NCBI GenBank assembly: GCA_946478645.1
Contig: CAMLCW010000255.1
Coordinates: 1-7,583 of the forward strand
Reading direction: 5' to 3'
Length of the DNA: 7,583 bases
Source of the DNA: an uncultured Variovorax sp.
Lineage (GTDB): Bacteria; Pseudomonadota; Gammaproteobacteria; Burkholderiales; Burkholderiaceae
The position numbers were made by a program, and so were the translations under genes. The notes below the pieces were generated by a model. The model did not search any database, had not been told where the DNA came from, and was given only the letters and a program-made list of their open reading frames with translations. This document shows, piece after piece, positions 1-6,900 of the stretch; within the stretch, counting starts at the first letter, position 1; the number at the start of each line of letters is the position of its first letter.

Positions 1-598
1 GCGCGAGATCGAACACGCGGCCCAGCTTGTGCACGAGGCCTTCGTTGCGGTAGACAAAAGCGCCGAGCGTGCCGCCCGCGCGCTTCACCTGCCTGGCAAT
101 GCGCTCGCCCGCATCGAGGTCGGCAAACAGGTCGAGGGGCGTGAGCGAGACGAACTGCAGGTCGATGCGGCCCTGCCATTCGGTGCGCAGCGCCTCGAAC
201 ACCGCGAGCGCGGCCGGCGCCTCGGCCGCGACCCAGTCGATGTGCGTTCGCAGCGCGCGCACGCCCGCGCGCCAGGCCTCGTGCAGCGCGCGTTCCATGC
301 GCGGGCGCAGCGTCTCGCCGGTCCAGCCGGCGCGGTGCCGGTCCATGCGCGCGATGGCCGCGAACAGGTCGCCTTCGGCCGCGCCGGTTTCCTGCACGGT
401 GTAGTTCTTGTCGATGTGCGCATGCGCCTCGACCAGTGCGCTCAGCAGCGTGCCGCGCGCGTCGGCCGGGGCCTGGGAAGCGCTCGCGTCGATGGCTTGC
501 ACGCGGTCGCCCGCGAGCGTCACGTCGAACAGCTGTACGTCGCCATGCGCATCGAAGCCGCGCAGCCGCGGCGGGATGCGCACCGATTCGAGCTTCAT
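1..598 (-). CDS. Cytosine-deaminase-like amidohydrolase, N-terminal part (3' end off the left edge)
   Basis: The reading frame starts at an ATG whose first base is 598 and stays open for 199 complete codons to the window edge, so the C-terminus is missing. Residues 1-50 look like the small beta-sandwich cap of metal-dependent hydrolases. [10 protein letters not shown] (55-64) carries the metal-binding HxH pair, His59 and His61, placed as in CodA-type cytosine deaminases. RTHID (117-121) is a second typical strand. The NEGL motif near residue 185 also fits the cytosine deaminase/N-isopropylammelide group. The remaining metal ligands (a later His and an Asp) would lie off-window, so activity cannot be judged. 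The ATG overlaps the otnI stop as ATGA, which implies translational coupling. Family members hydrolyse C-N bonds (deaminases, amidases), and the wider superfamily includes lactonases. Its place in a tetronate operon suggests it releases or modifies a tetronate precursor, but the substrate is unknown. The family call is firm and the function is not. Confidence 0.85.
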   Translation of the reverse strand, partial: MKLESVRIPPRLRGFDAHGDVQLFDVTLAGDRVQAIDASASQAPADARGTLLSALVEAHAHIDKNYTVQETGAAEGDLFAAIARMDRHRAGWTGETLRPRMERALHEAWRAGVRALRTHIDWVAAEAPAALAVFEALRTEWQGRIDLQFVSLTPLDLFADLDAGERIARQVKRAGGTLGAFVYRNEGLVHKLGRVFDLA

Positions 599-1416
599 GC
601 GCGCGGCTGTTGCCAGGCGCGCAGCCAGCCGAGCCCGGCCGAGGTGCCGCCGGATTCGGCGCCGCGCTTCGGCCGGTACTCGCAGCCGACCCAGCCCTGC
701 CAGCCGCATTCCGCCGCAACGCTGTCGAGCAGTTCGAGAAGATAAGGATAGTTCTGCTCGCCGATGTCGGGCTCGTGGCGCTCGGGCACGCCGGCGATCT
801 GGATGTGGCCCACGCGGCCCGTCGGCAGGTACTTGCGGATCTTCATCGCCACGTCGCCCTCGACGATCTGGCAGTGGTACAGGTCCATCTGCACCTTGAG
901 GTTGGGCGCGTCCACCAGCTCGACGATTTCGTGCGCATGGTCCTGCCGGTTCAGGAAGAAGCGCGGAATGTCGCGCGTGTTGATCGGCTCGACGAGCACC
1001 TCGCGCCCGGCCTTGGCGGCCTCGGCCGCGGCCCAGCGCAGGTTGTCGACATACACCGGCTGCACGGCCTCGCGCTCGAGGCCTTCGGGTACGAGCCCGG
1101 CCATGACGTGGATGCGCGGGCAGTCGAGCGCCACGGCGTAGTCGATGGCTTTGGTCATGCCTTCGCGGAACTCGGCGTCGCGGCCCGGCAGGCACGCCAG
1201 GCCGCGCTCGCCGCCGTCCCAGTCGCCGGGCGGGGCGTTGAAGAGCACCTGCTGCAGGCCGCTGTGCTTGAGTCGCGCAACGATGTCTTGCTTGGCGAAG
1301 GCGTAGGGAAACAGGTATTCGACGGCCTTGAAACCGTCCTTCGCGGCGGCTTCGAAGCGGTCGAGGAAATCGAGCTCGGGATAGAGCATCGAGAGGTTGG
1401 CGGCGAATTGAGGCAT
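595..1416 (-). CDS. otnI: 2-oxo-tetronate isomerase OtnI (hydroxypyruvate isomerase family)
   Basis: A 273-residue TIM-barrel protein of the xylose-isomerase-like / hydroxypyruvate isomerase (Hyi) family. OtnI interconverts 2-oxo- and 3-oxo-tetronate, the shared second step of L-threonate and D-erythronate breakdown in the cytoplasm. The N-terminus [12 protein letters not shown] is typical of the family. The acidic pair expected at the metal site is present: Glu143 in [10 protein letters not shown] and Glu246 in VGCEYRP. Asp178 and His181 (MDLYH) and the [15 protein letters not shown] segment (203-217) supply the other ligands. The length matches the family (about 255-275 aa). The start is set by the conserved N-terminus, because no convincing Shine-Dalgarno sequence precedes the ATG. 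The gene lies 22 nt after otnC, and its TGA overlaps the ATG of the amidohydrolase. A plain hydroxypyruvate isomerase is the alternative, but the otnC-otnK-denD-ltnD context makes OtnI much more likely. Confidence 0.9.
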   Translation of the reverse strand: MPQFAANLSMLYPELDFLDRFEAAAKDGFKAVEYLFPYAFAKQDIVARLKHSGLQQVLFNAPPGDWDGGERGLACLPGRDAEFREGMTKAIDYAVALDCPRIHVMAGLVPEGLEREAVQPVYVDNLRWAAAEAAKAGREVLVEPINTRDIPRFFLNRQDHAHEIVELVDAPNLKVQMDLYHCQIVEGDVAMKIRKYLPTGRVGHIQIAGVPERHEPDIGEQNYPYLLELLDSVAAECGWQGWVGCEYRPKRGAESGGTSAGLGWLRAWQQPRA

Positions 1417-1438
1417 GGCGTGTTTTTACTACGGCCGG

Positions 1439-2110
1439 CTACCAACGCGCACCAAAGCTGCGGCGCAGTTCGTCGATCTGTTCAGGGCCGAGCGGCGCGG
1501 GCCGTGCGGGTCCGGCGAGCATCTGGAGCCGGGCCGTCTCTTCGAGTTCTTCGAGCACGGCCATCGCCGCGGCGGGGCTGTCGTGCCAGACGTTGGGGCC
1601 AAGGCGTTCGAGCATGACGGCACGAATCGGTTTGCCGGCAGCGCCGTATTGCGCGATGGCTTCCGCGACGCGCTCGGCGGCCTCGGGCGCGCCGGGCCGG
1701 TGGTACGGAATGCGCGGCACATGCCCGACCTTCATGACGAAATACGGCGTCAGCGCGGGCAGCAGCTCGCCTTTTGCGTCGGTCAGCGTGAGCGCCACGC
1801 AATGCGTGCTGTGCGTGTGGATCACGCAGGCCGTGCCCGCATCGAAGCGGCGCGCGGCCGCGTAGATGCGCATGTGCAGCGCGATGGTCTTGCTGGCGCG
1901 GTCGCCGCTTTGCTGCTTCCCTTCTGCATCGAGCCTGGCCAGCCGGGCCGGATCGAGGAAGCCGAGACAGGCATCGGTCGGCGTGATCAGAAACCCGCCA
2001 TCGTCGAGCCGCACGCTGATGTTGCCGGCCGTGGCATGCACGTAGCCGCGCTCGAACAGGCTGCGGCCGACACGGCAGATCTCTTCGCGGGCGCGGGCTT
2101 CTTCCGTCAT
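1439..2110 (-). CDS. otnC: 3-oxo-tetronate 4-phosphate decarboxylase OtnC (class II aldolase family), divergent active site
   Basis: A 223-residue class II aldolase/adducin-fold protein. OtnC decarboxylates 3-oxo-tetronate 4-phosphate to dihydroxyacetone phosphate and CO2, the last step of the pathway. Family landmarks seen are AGNIS (28-32), the TPTDACLGFLDP loop (43-54), the metal-binding HTH (His98 and His100), TPYFVMKVGHVPRIPYHRPG (121-140) and the C-terminal EELEETARL (187-195). The length is normal. Two active-site positions are unusual. The residue four before His79, which is Glu in FucA and YgbL-type proteins (SKE), is Thr75 (SKT). The usual NHG carrying the third zinc-binding His reads RLG (169-171), giving Leu170; His176 lies shortly after. 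The DNA reads cleanly through both places. The ATG overlaps the otnK stop as ATGA. Operon position supports the OtnC role. The substitutions mean catalysis may differ or use other residues. Confidence 0.85.
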   Translation of the reverse strand: MTEEARAREEICRVGRSLFERGYVHATAGNISVRLDDGGFLITPTDACLGFLDPARLARLDAEGKQQSGDRASKTIALHMRIYAAARRFDAGTACVIHTHSTHCVALTLTDAKGELLPALTPYFVMKVGHVPRIPYHRPGAPEAAERVAEAIAQYGAAGKPIRAVMLERLGPNVWHDSPAAAMAVLEELEETARLQMLAGPARPAPLGPEQIDELRRSFGARW

Positions 2111-3381
2111 GCCAGCACCGTGAACGCGCGGGTGAAGAAATCGTCGCCGCCGAAGTTGCCCGACTTGAGTGCGATGTGCACGGAGGCGCCATCCGCGACG
2201 CCGGTGCGGGCATGGCACCACGGCACGCCGGGATCGATCTGGGCGCCGATCTGCATCTGCGCGATGCGAAGTTCCTGCACGCAGGCGCCCGACGTCTCGC
2301 CGCCAGCCACCACCAGCTGGCGCACGCCGTGTTCGACCAGCCCGCGCGCGATCGCCGCGATGGTGCGCTCGACCATCGCGCCGGCCTCGTCGACGCCGAG
2401 CCGGCCCTGCACCGACTTCACGGCGCCGGCCTCGGCGGTGGAGTAGACGAGCACCGGGCCTTTGTCGACCAGCGGCGCGGCCCAGGCCAGCACCTCGGCC
2501 GCCACGTCCACGCCGTCCGCGATGCGCAGCGGATCGATGGCCATCGCCGCACCGCCGCGCCCGATGAAGTCGTGCACCTGCCGGTTGGTCGCGAGCGAGC
2601 AGCTGCCCGACACCACGGCGCACAGCCCGGCCGCGGGCGGCAGCGCGCTCGCCTGCGACGACGGCGCGAGCCCGAAGTTGGCCGGCAACGCGATCGCCAC
2701 GCCCGAACCGGCCGTGACCAGCGGCATCGCCGCGAGCGCCGGGCCGAGCCGCAGCAGGTCGTCGTTCGAGACGGCATCGACGATCGCGATCGAGACGCCC
2801 TCGGCCTTCAGCGCTGCGATGCGTTCCGTGATCGCGCTCGCACCGCGTGCCACCACGGCGTGGTCGATGAGTCCGACCTTGCGCGTGCACTGCGCTTGCA
2901 GCACGCGCACCAGGTTCGCGTCGGTCATCGGCGTGAGCGGATGGTTCTGCATGCCGCTTTCGTTGACCAGCACGTCGCCCGCGAACAGGTAGCCCTTGAA
3001 CACCGTGCGCTTGTTGTCGGGGAAAGCCGGCGTGGCGATGGTGAAGTCGCAGGCCAGCGCGTCCATCAGCGCCTCCGTCACCGGGCCGATGTTGCCCTTG
3101 GGCGTGCTGTCGAAGGTCGAGCAGTACTTGAAGTAGATCTGCTGCGCGCCCTGCGCCTGCAGCCAGCGCAGCGCCTCGAGCGACTGCGCCACGGCCTCGG
3201 CCGGCGCGATGGTGCGCGACTTGAGCGCGACCACCACCGCGTCGACCTCGGTATCGAGCGGACCCGGCGGCACGCCGATGGCCTGCACCACGCGCATGCC
3301 GGCGCGCACCAGGTTGTTGGCAAGGTCGGTGGCGCCGGTGAAATCGTCGGCGATGCAGCCGAGCAGCAGCTTGGCGGCCAT
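2107..3381 (-). CDS. otnK: 3-oxo-tetronate 4-kinase OtnK (four-carbon acid sugar kinase)
   Basis: A 424-residue member of the four-carbon acid sugar kinase family (formerly DUF1537). It uses ATP to phosphorylate 3-oxo-tetronate at O4 in the cytoplasm. The N-terminal substrate domain opens with IADDFTGATDLANN (10-23), followed by FKYCSTFDSTPKGNIG (84-99), the substrate-loop motif that reads KIDST..GN in relatives. The C-terminal nucleotide domain holds VSGSCS (257-262), GGETSG (360-365), IDPGVPW (382-388) and ALKSGNFG (404-411), all hallmarks of the family. The length is typical and nothing looks broken. The ATG lies 3 nt after the denD stop, with an AAGGG-type ribosome-binding site inside the end of denD. 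The stop overlaps the otnC start, so translation is probably coupled. Related kinases act on D-threonate or other C4 acids, but adjacency to denD, ltnD, otnC and otnI points to OtnK. Confidence 0.93.
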   Translation of the reverse strand: MAAKLLLGCIADDFTGATDLANNLVRAGMRVVQAIGVPPGPLDTEVDAVVVALKSRTIAPAEAVAQSLEALRWLQAQGAQQIYFKYCSTFDSTPKGNIGPVTEALMDALACDFTIATPAFPDNKRTVFKGYLFAGDVLVNESGMQNHPLTPMTDANLVRVLQAQCTRKVGLIDHAVVARGASAITERIAALKAEGVSIAIVDAVSNDDLLRLGPALAAMPLVTAGSGVAIALPANFGLAPSSQASALPPAAGLCAVVSGSCSLATNRQVHDFIGRGGAAMAIDPLRIADGVDVAAEVLAWAAPLVDKGPVLVYSTAEAGAVKSVQGRLGVDEAGAMVERTIAAIARGLVEHGVRQLVVAGGETSGACVQELRIAQMQIGAQIDPGVPWCHARTGVADGASVHIALKSGNFGGDDFFTRAFTVLA

Positions 3382-3384
3382 CGC

Positions 3385-4401
3385 TCAGCCGCCCTTCACC
3401 GCGAGCTTCACCGCCTGCGGGTTCTCGCGCACGTAGTCGCGCAGGATGGCGTCGAAGCTCGCGTCGGCCTTCAGGCCCAGCGCCTCGGCGCGCGCCGCGT
3501 GGATGCGGCTCGGCCAGCTGGTGACGATCTTCGCAATCGCCGCGTCGGGTTCCCAGTCGATCAGCGCGGTGGCTTCCCGGCCCGCGATGCGTTCGAGCGC
3601 CTCGGCCATCTCGCGCACCGTGGTCGTCAGCGCCGGCAGGTTGACCGCCGTGCGCGCGCCCCATTCGGCCGCGCTCGCGGTGGCGGCGCGCACCAGGCCC
3701 GCGACCGTGTTGCCGGGCGAGGCGATCGCCACCGCCGTCTCGGGCGCCACCGGGCAGCGCGCGCGCTCGCCCGCAAGCGGCTCGCGCAGCATGCCGCTCA
3801 AAAAGCTCGAGGCCGCGCCGTTGGGCCGGCCCGGCCGCACCGACACCGTCATGAGCCGCACGTTGCGGCCCTGCACGAAGCCCTTGCGCGAGAAGTCGGC
3901 CACCAGCTGCTCGCCGATGAACTTCTGGATGCCGTAGCTGTTCTGCGGCGTGGGCAGCGTCGTGTCCTCGATCACCGCGGGCAGCCGCTGCTCGGGCGAA
4001 TCGCCGAAAACCGCCACCGAGCTCGAGAAGACGAACACCGGCGCCTGGCCCGCGCGGCGGCAGGCGTCGAGCAGCACGCGCGTGGTGTCGAGGTTGCTGC
4101 GCATGCCGAGGTCGAAATCGGCCTCGCATTCGCCGCTCACCGCGGCGGCGAGGTGGAACACGAGCTGCGTGTCGACGATCGGCAGTGCACCGCCCGTGGC
4201 TTGCTCGAGCAGGTCGCCCTGCAGGAACTGCACGCGCGCGTCGGCCGCCAGATCGGCCGGCGGCGGCACGCGGTCGGCCAGGGTGATGCGGGCGATCGGC
4301 TGTGCCGTGCCGCCGGCCACGGCGAGCGGGCCGCCTGCGAGCAGCGTGCGGGCGAGGCGGGCGCCGACAAAGCCGCAGCCGCCGGTGATGAGGATGTTCA
4401 T
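3385..4401 (-). CDS. denD: D-erythronate dehydrogenase DenD (NAD-dependent epimerase/SDR family)
   Basis: A 338-residue extended short-chain dehydrogenase. DenD oxidises D-erythronate with NAD+ to 2-oxo-D-tetronate, the entry step for the D-erythro substrate. The Rossmann motif GGCGFVG (7-13) opens the protein and Asp43 (LADR) is the likely NAD-selecting acid. FSSSVAVFG (125-133) carries the catalytic-site serines, and SYGIQK (155-160) gives the Tyr156/Lys160 YxxxK pair. The MTVSVRPGRPNGAASSFLSG segment (184-203) is characteristic of this subgroup. The ATG follows a modest AGGA at 4415-4412. The gene starts 43 nt after ltnD and ends 3 nt before otnK. Fold and dehydrogenase class are secure. 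The D-erythronate specificity rests on the otnK-otnC-otnI neighbourhood and overall resemblance. A generic sugar-nucleotide epimerase is unlikely here. Confidence 0.9.
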   Translation of the reverse strand: MNILITGGCGFVGARLARTLLAGGPLAVAGGTAQPIARITLADRVPPPADLAADARVQFLQGDLLEQATGGALPIVDTQLVFHLAAAVSGECEADFDLGMRSNLDTTRVLLDACRRAGQAPVFVFSSSVAVFGDSPEQRLPAVIEDTTLPTPQNSYGIQKFIGEQLVADFSRKGFVQGRNVRLMTVSVRPGRPNGAASSFLSGMLREPLAGERARCPVAPETAVAIASPGNTVAGLVRAATASAAEWGARTAVNLPALTTTVREMAEALERIAGREATALIDWEPDAAIAKIVTSWPSRIHAARAEALGLKADASFDAILRDYVRENPQAVKLAVKGG

Positions 4402-4444
4402 GTCGTCAGGGTCCTGCAGGTGTTTTTTGAGTGTGTGTCTGTGT

Positions 4445-5350
4445 TCAATCGCCGGGCTTCTTCGCGCCCGGCAGTTCGATGCCCGGAAAGATCTTGATCA
4501 CCGCGCTGTCGTCCTCGCGCGCATGGCCCGCGGTCGATGCCTGCATGAACATCTGGTGTGCGGTGGACGACAGCGGCAGCGGAAACTTGCTCGCGCGCGC
4601 CACGTCGAGCACCAGGCCCAGGTCCTTCACGAAGATGTCGACGGCCGACAGCGGCGTGTAGTCGCCCGCGAGCACGTGCGCCATGCGATTCTCGAACATC
4701 CAGCTGTTGCCGGCGCTGTGGGTGATGACCTCGTAGAGCGCGGCCGGGTCCACGCCCTCGCGCAGGCCGAGCGCCATCGCCTCGGCCGCCGCGGCGATGT
4801 GCACGCCGGCCAGCAACTGGTTGATGATCTTGACCTTGCTGCCCGCCCCCGCGCGGTCGCCCAGGCGGTAGACCTTGGCGGCCATGGCGTCGAGCAGCGC
4901 GCCGGCCCTGGCATAGGCCCCGGGCGTGCCGGCGGTCATCATCGTCATCTCGCCGCTCGCGGCCTTGGCCGCACCGCCGGAGATCGGCGCGTCGATGTAG
5001 AGGATGCCGAGCGCGGCCAGCCGCGCTTCGAGCGCGATCGACCAGTTGGGATCGACCGTGGAGCACATGATGAACACGCTGCCGGGCTTCATGGCCGCCG
5101 CCGCGCCGTCGGGGCCGAACAGCACGGCCTCGGTCTGGGCGGCGTTCACGACCACCGACACCAGCACCTCGCAGCCGGCGGCCACTTCGGCGGGCGATGC
5201 GCATGCCGTGCCGCCTTCATCGGCAAACGCCTGCGCCGCTTCGGGCCGCACGTCGAAAACGCGCACGTGATGGCCGGCGCGCCGCAGCGAGCTTGCCATG
5301 CCGCTGCCCATGGCACCCAGGCCGATGACGCCGACTTGCGATGAGTTCAT
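4445..5350 (-). CDS. ltnD: L-threonate dehydrogenase LtnD (beta-hydroxyacid dehydrogenase family)
   Basis: A 301-residue protein of the 3-hydroxyisobutyrate dehydrogenase / tartronate semialdehyde reductase family. LtnD oxidises L-threonate with NAD+ to 2-oxo-L-tetronate. Seen are the dinucleotide-binding GLGAMGSGMA (10-19) with Asp33 at the end of the second strand, the substrate-binding DAPISGGAAKAASGEMTMM (120-138), and GAGSKVKIINQLL (168-180). The last contains the catalytic Lys174 of the GxGxxxKxxxN-type motif. FVKDLGL near residue 245 is the conserved C-terminal helix motif. The ATG at 5350 is chosen because the Rossmann strand follows directly and a purine-rich site precedes it; longer in-frame extensions run back into the sulfatase gene. 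Other members reduce tartronate semialdehyde or oxidise D-threonate, so LtnD is assigned from fold plus operon context. Confidence 0.9.
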   Translation of the reverse strand: MNSSQVGVIGLGAMGSGMASSLRRAGHHVRVFDVRPEAAQAFADEGGTACASPAEVAAGCEVLVSVVVNAAQTEAVLFGPDGAAAAMKPGSVFIMCSTVDPNWSIALEARLAALGILYIDAPISGGAAKAASGEMTMMTAGTPGAYARAGALLDAMAAKVYRLGDRAGAGSKVKIINQLLAGVHIAAAAEAMALGLREGVDPAALYEVITHSAGNSWMFENRMAHVLAGDYTPLSAVDIFVKDLGLVLDVARASKFPLPLSSTAHQMFMQASTAGHAREDDSAVIKIFPGIELPGAKKPGD

Positions 5351-5357
5351 TGAAATG

Positions 5358-5367
5358 CTCTTTCCTT
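5358..5367 (-). promoter_or_regulatory. Ribosome-binding site of ltnD
   Basis: On the minus strand the purine run AAGGAAAGAG ends 7 nt before the ATG at 5350. It is the only good Shine-Dalgarno match in this gap and supports the chosen ltnD start over upstream in-frame codons. Confidence 0.7.
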
Positions 5368-5391
5368 GTGCGCTGTGAACGTTCGATTTTC

Positions 5392-5418
5392 CCGGGCCTG
5401 GAAGCAGAAGAGGCCCGG
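5392..5418 (-). repeat. Perfect 8-bp inverted repeat (hairpin) just after the sulfatase stop
   Basis: In the 70-nt gap between the sulfatase and ltnD, the minus strand reads CCGGGCCT, an 11-nt pyrimidine-rich loop, then AGGCCCGG. The arms are 5418-5411 and 5399-5392. The stem is almost all G-C and begins three bases after the sulfatase stop codon. It is followed by GAAAA on the minus strand, not a T run, so it is not a standard intrinsic terminator in the direction of transcription. It may stabilise the 3' end of the upstream message or lower read-through into ltnD. Chance formation in GC-rich DNA is possible, but the exact pairing and intergenic placement favour a role. Confidence 0.55.
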
Positions 5419-5420
5419 AC

Positions 5421-6887
5421 TCAGCCGCGAAGCAGCTGCACCTCTTCGCCGGGCACGGGCGTGTAGCTGCCACCGCCGCGTTTCTCGAGCGCCTCGTAGC
5501 CGCCGTGCTTTTCGATGAGTTCGGCCTGCGCGGCCTTGGCCCGCCGATCGGTGGCTTCGGGGTCGAGGCGCTGCCGGAGCTCCTGCTCGAGCGCCGCCAG
5601 CACGCTGGCACATGTCGGGTCGGCGGCGCGGTCCGCGAGCTCCTCAGGATCCTCGCGCAGGTTGAAAAGCTCGGGCTGGAAACCGGTGTAGTGAATGTAC
5701 TTCCAGTCACCCTTGCGGATCATGTAGCAGGCGCTGATCGAGCCGGCCGCATGGTATTCACTCAGCACCACCCGCTCGCGCGCCTCGGCCTCGGACTCGC
5801 GCATGGCGGCGAACAGCGAGCGGCCCGGATGGTCCTTTGGCGCGCGGCTTTCGACCGGCACGCACACGGCTTCCAGGATCGTGGGCCAGAAGTCGACATG
5901 CGAGACCGGCGCGTCGCATTGCTTGCCCTCGCCGATGCCCGGGCCGGCCGCGATCATCGGAATGCCCGCCGATTCCTCGTACATGTTCGACTTGCCCCAG
6001 AGCCCGCGCGCGCCCATGTTGTCGCCGTGGTCCGACAGGAACACCACGCGCGTGTTGTGCTCGAGGCCGGTGGCCGCGAGCGTGTCGAGCACGCGGCCGA
6101 TCTGGGCATCGATGTAGGTGCACAGCGCGTAGTACGAAGCGATGGCAATACGGCGCTGGTGGTCGTCGCGAAAGCTCTGGTCGAAGATGTAGCACTTGTT
6201 GAGCGCATCCCACCACGGATGCGCGAAGCCCGCGGGCCGCTTCTTGGGCAGCACGATCGATTCGGGCGGGTACATGTCGTAGTACGCCTGCGGCGCGACC
6301 AGCGGCGAGTGCGGCGAGATGAAAGAGGTGAAGAGGGTCCAGGGTTTGTCGCTCGGCCGGGCGCCTTCGGTCTGCAGCCACTGGCAGGCCTCGTCGGCGA
6401 TCTGGCGGTCGTAGCCGGTGTAGGTGGTGTCACCCGGGCCGATTCGCGTGGCCATGTCTTTCGACTGATGGCGCACCGGCAGCGGCTCGCGCAGCAGCCC
6501 GTGCAGGTCGCCCACGCCGCCTTCGATGTGCATGGGAATGACCTGCCGGTCGAAGCCGGTGTTCGCCTCTTCGCTCGCATAGTGCAGTTTGCCGATCGAG
6601 ACCACCGGATGGCCATGCGCCTGCAGCACATGTCCCCAGGCAGGGATCTTGCCCTCGTAGGCGATGGCATTGTCCCAGTAGCCGGTCTGGTACACGTGGC
6701 GTCCGGTGGCAAACACGGCGCGCGCGGGCGTGCAGATGGGCGAGTTGGTGTAGGCATTGGTGAACCGCGTGCCGCGCGCGGCCAGGCGGTCGAGGTTGGG
6801 CGTTTTCACCGCCGGATGCCCATAGCAGCCCAGCATCTTCTTGTTGTGCTCATCGTCCATGATGATGAGCAGGTTCATCGGTTCCAT
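5421..6887 (-). CDS. Cytoplasmic formylglycine-type sulfatase / phosphonate monoester hydrolase homologue
   Basis: A 488-residue alkaline-phosphatase-superfamily enzyme that should cleave a sulfate (or phosphonate/phosphate) ester. The metal-site acids Asp11 and Asp12 (IIMDDEH) open the protein. Cys52 in CTPAR is the CxPxR-type site converted to formylglycine by a maturase. IGKLHY (98-103) gives the conserved Lys100 and His102, SPHSPL (191-196) gives His193, and SDHGDNMG (285-292) gives Asp286 and His287. Lys299 follows in WGKSN. All expected catalytic positions are intact and the length is normal. No signal peptide is visible, so it should act in the cytoplasm on an imported substrate, unlike most secreted arylsulfatases. 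The start at 6887 is preceded by GAGGGGA; a longer frame back to 7007 would overlap the transporter gene and adds no family-like sequence. It lies 13 nt after the binding-protein gene. The true substrate cannot be read from sequence; choline sulfatase and phosphonate hydrolase are related alternatives. Confidence 0.88.
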   Translation of the reverse strand: MEPMNLLIIMDDEHNKKMLGCYGHPAVKTPNLDRLAARGTRFTNAYTNSPICTPARAVFATGRHVYQTGYWDNAIAYEGKIPAWGHVLQAHGHPVVSIGKLHYASEEANTGFDRQVIPMHIEGGVGDLHGLLREPLPVRHQSKDMATRIGPGDTTYTGYDRQIADEACQWLQTEGARPSDKPWTLFTSFISPHSPLVAPQAYYDMYPPESIVLPKKRPAGFAHPWWDALNKCYIFDQSFRDDHQRRIAIASYYALCTYIDAQIGRVLDTLAATGLEHNTRVVFLSDHGDNMGARGLWGKSNMYEESAGIPMIAAGPGIGEGKQCDAPVSHVDFWPTILEAVCVPVESRAPKDHPGRSLFAAMRESEAEARERVVLSEYHAAGSISACYMIRKGDWKYIHYTGFQPELFNLREDPEELADRAADPTCASVLAALEQELRQRLDPEATDRRAKAAQAELIEKHGGYEALEKRGGGSYTPVPGEEVQLLRG

Positions 6888-6892
6888 GGATG

Positions 6893-6899
6893 TCCCCTC
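6893..6899 (-). promoter_or_regulatory. Ribosome-binding site that fixes the sulfatase start
   Basis: GAGGGGA on the minus strand sits 5 nt before the ATG at 6887, directly after the stop codon of the binding-protein gene. It favours this start over the ATG three codons downstream (6878) and over the long upstream in-frame extension. Confidence 0.75.
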
Positions 6900-6900
6900 G

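Noticed and set aside
436..1617. Plus-strand open frame of 393 codons opposite otnI
   Set aside because: Antisense shadow of otnI and its neighbours with low-complexity composition and no recognisable domain. The other long plus-strand frames (around 29-745, 1415-2446, 3950-5344 and 5505-6908) were rejected for the same reason.
1439..4129. Minus-strand frame of 896 codons that could suggest a giant fusion protein ending in OtnC
   Set aside because: Only the last 223 codons resemble a protein family. The upstream part is an out-of-frame read of otnK and denD, and the real otnC start is the ATG overlapping the otnK stop at 2107-2110.
4421..4443. T-rich and GT-repeat stretch between ltnD and denD as a promoter or terminator
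   Set aside because: The six-T run and short GT repeats are not accompanied by a hairpin or by recognisable -10/-35 elements; the gap is only 43 nt and looks like ordinary intergenic spacing.
2176..4497. A 773-codon open frame on the plus strand opposite otnK and denD
   Set aside because: It is antisense to two clearly recognised genes, its product is rich in Arg, His, Ala and Gly without any family motif, and stop-free antisense frames are expected in DNA with strong GC bias at third positions.
5392..5418. Intrinsic terminator ending the upstream genes
   Set aside because: The stem is convincing but no T tract follows it on the minus strand. The only T run (TTTT at 5387-5390) reads as A on the transcribed message, so it is annotated as an inverted repeat rather than a terminator.
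5351..5710. An in-frame N-terminal extension of ltnD of about 120 codons
   Set aside because: It reads through the intergenic gap into the sulfatase gene out of frame, and the Rossmann strand begins right after the ATG at 5350, where LtnD-family proteins start.
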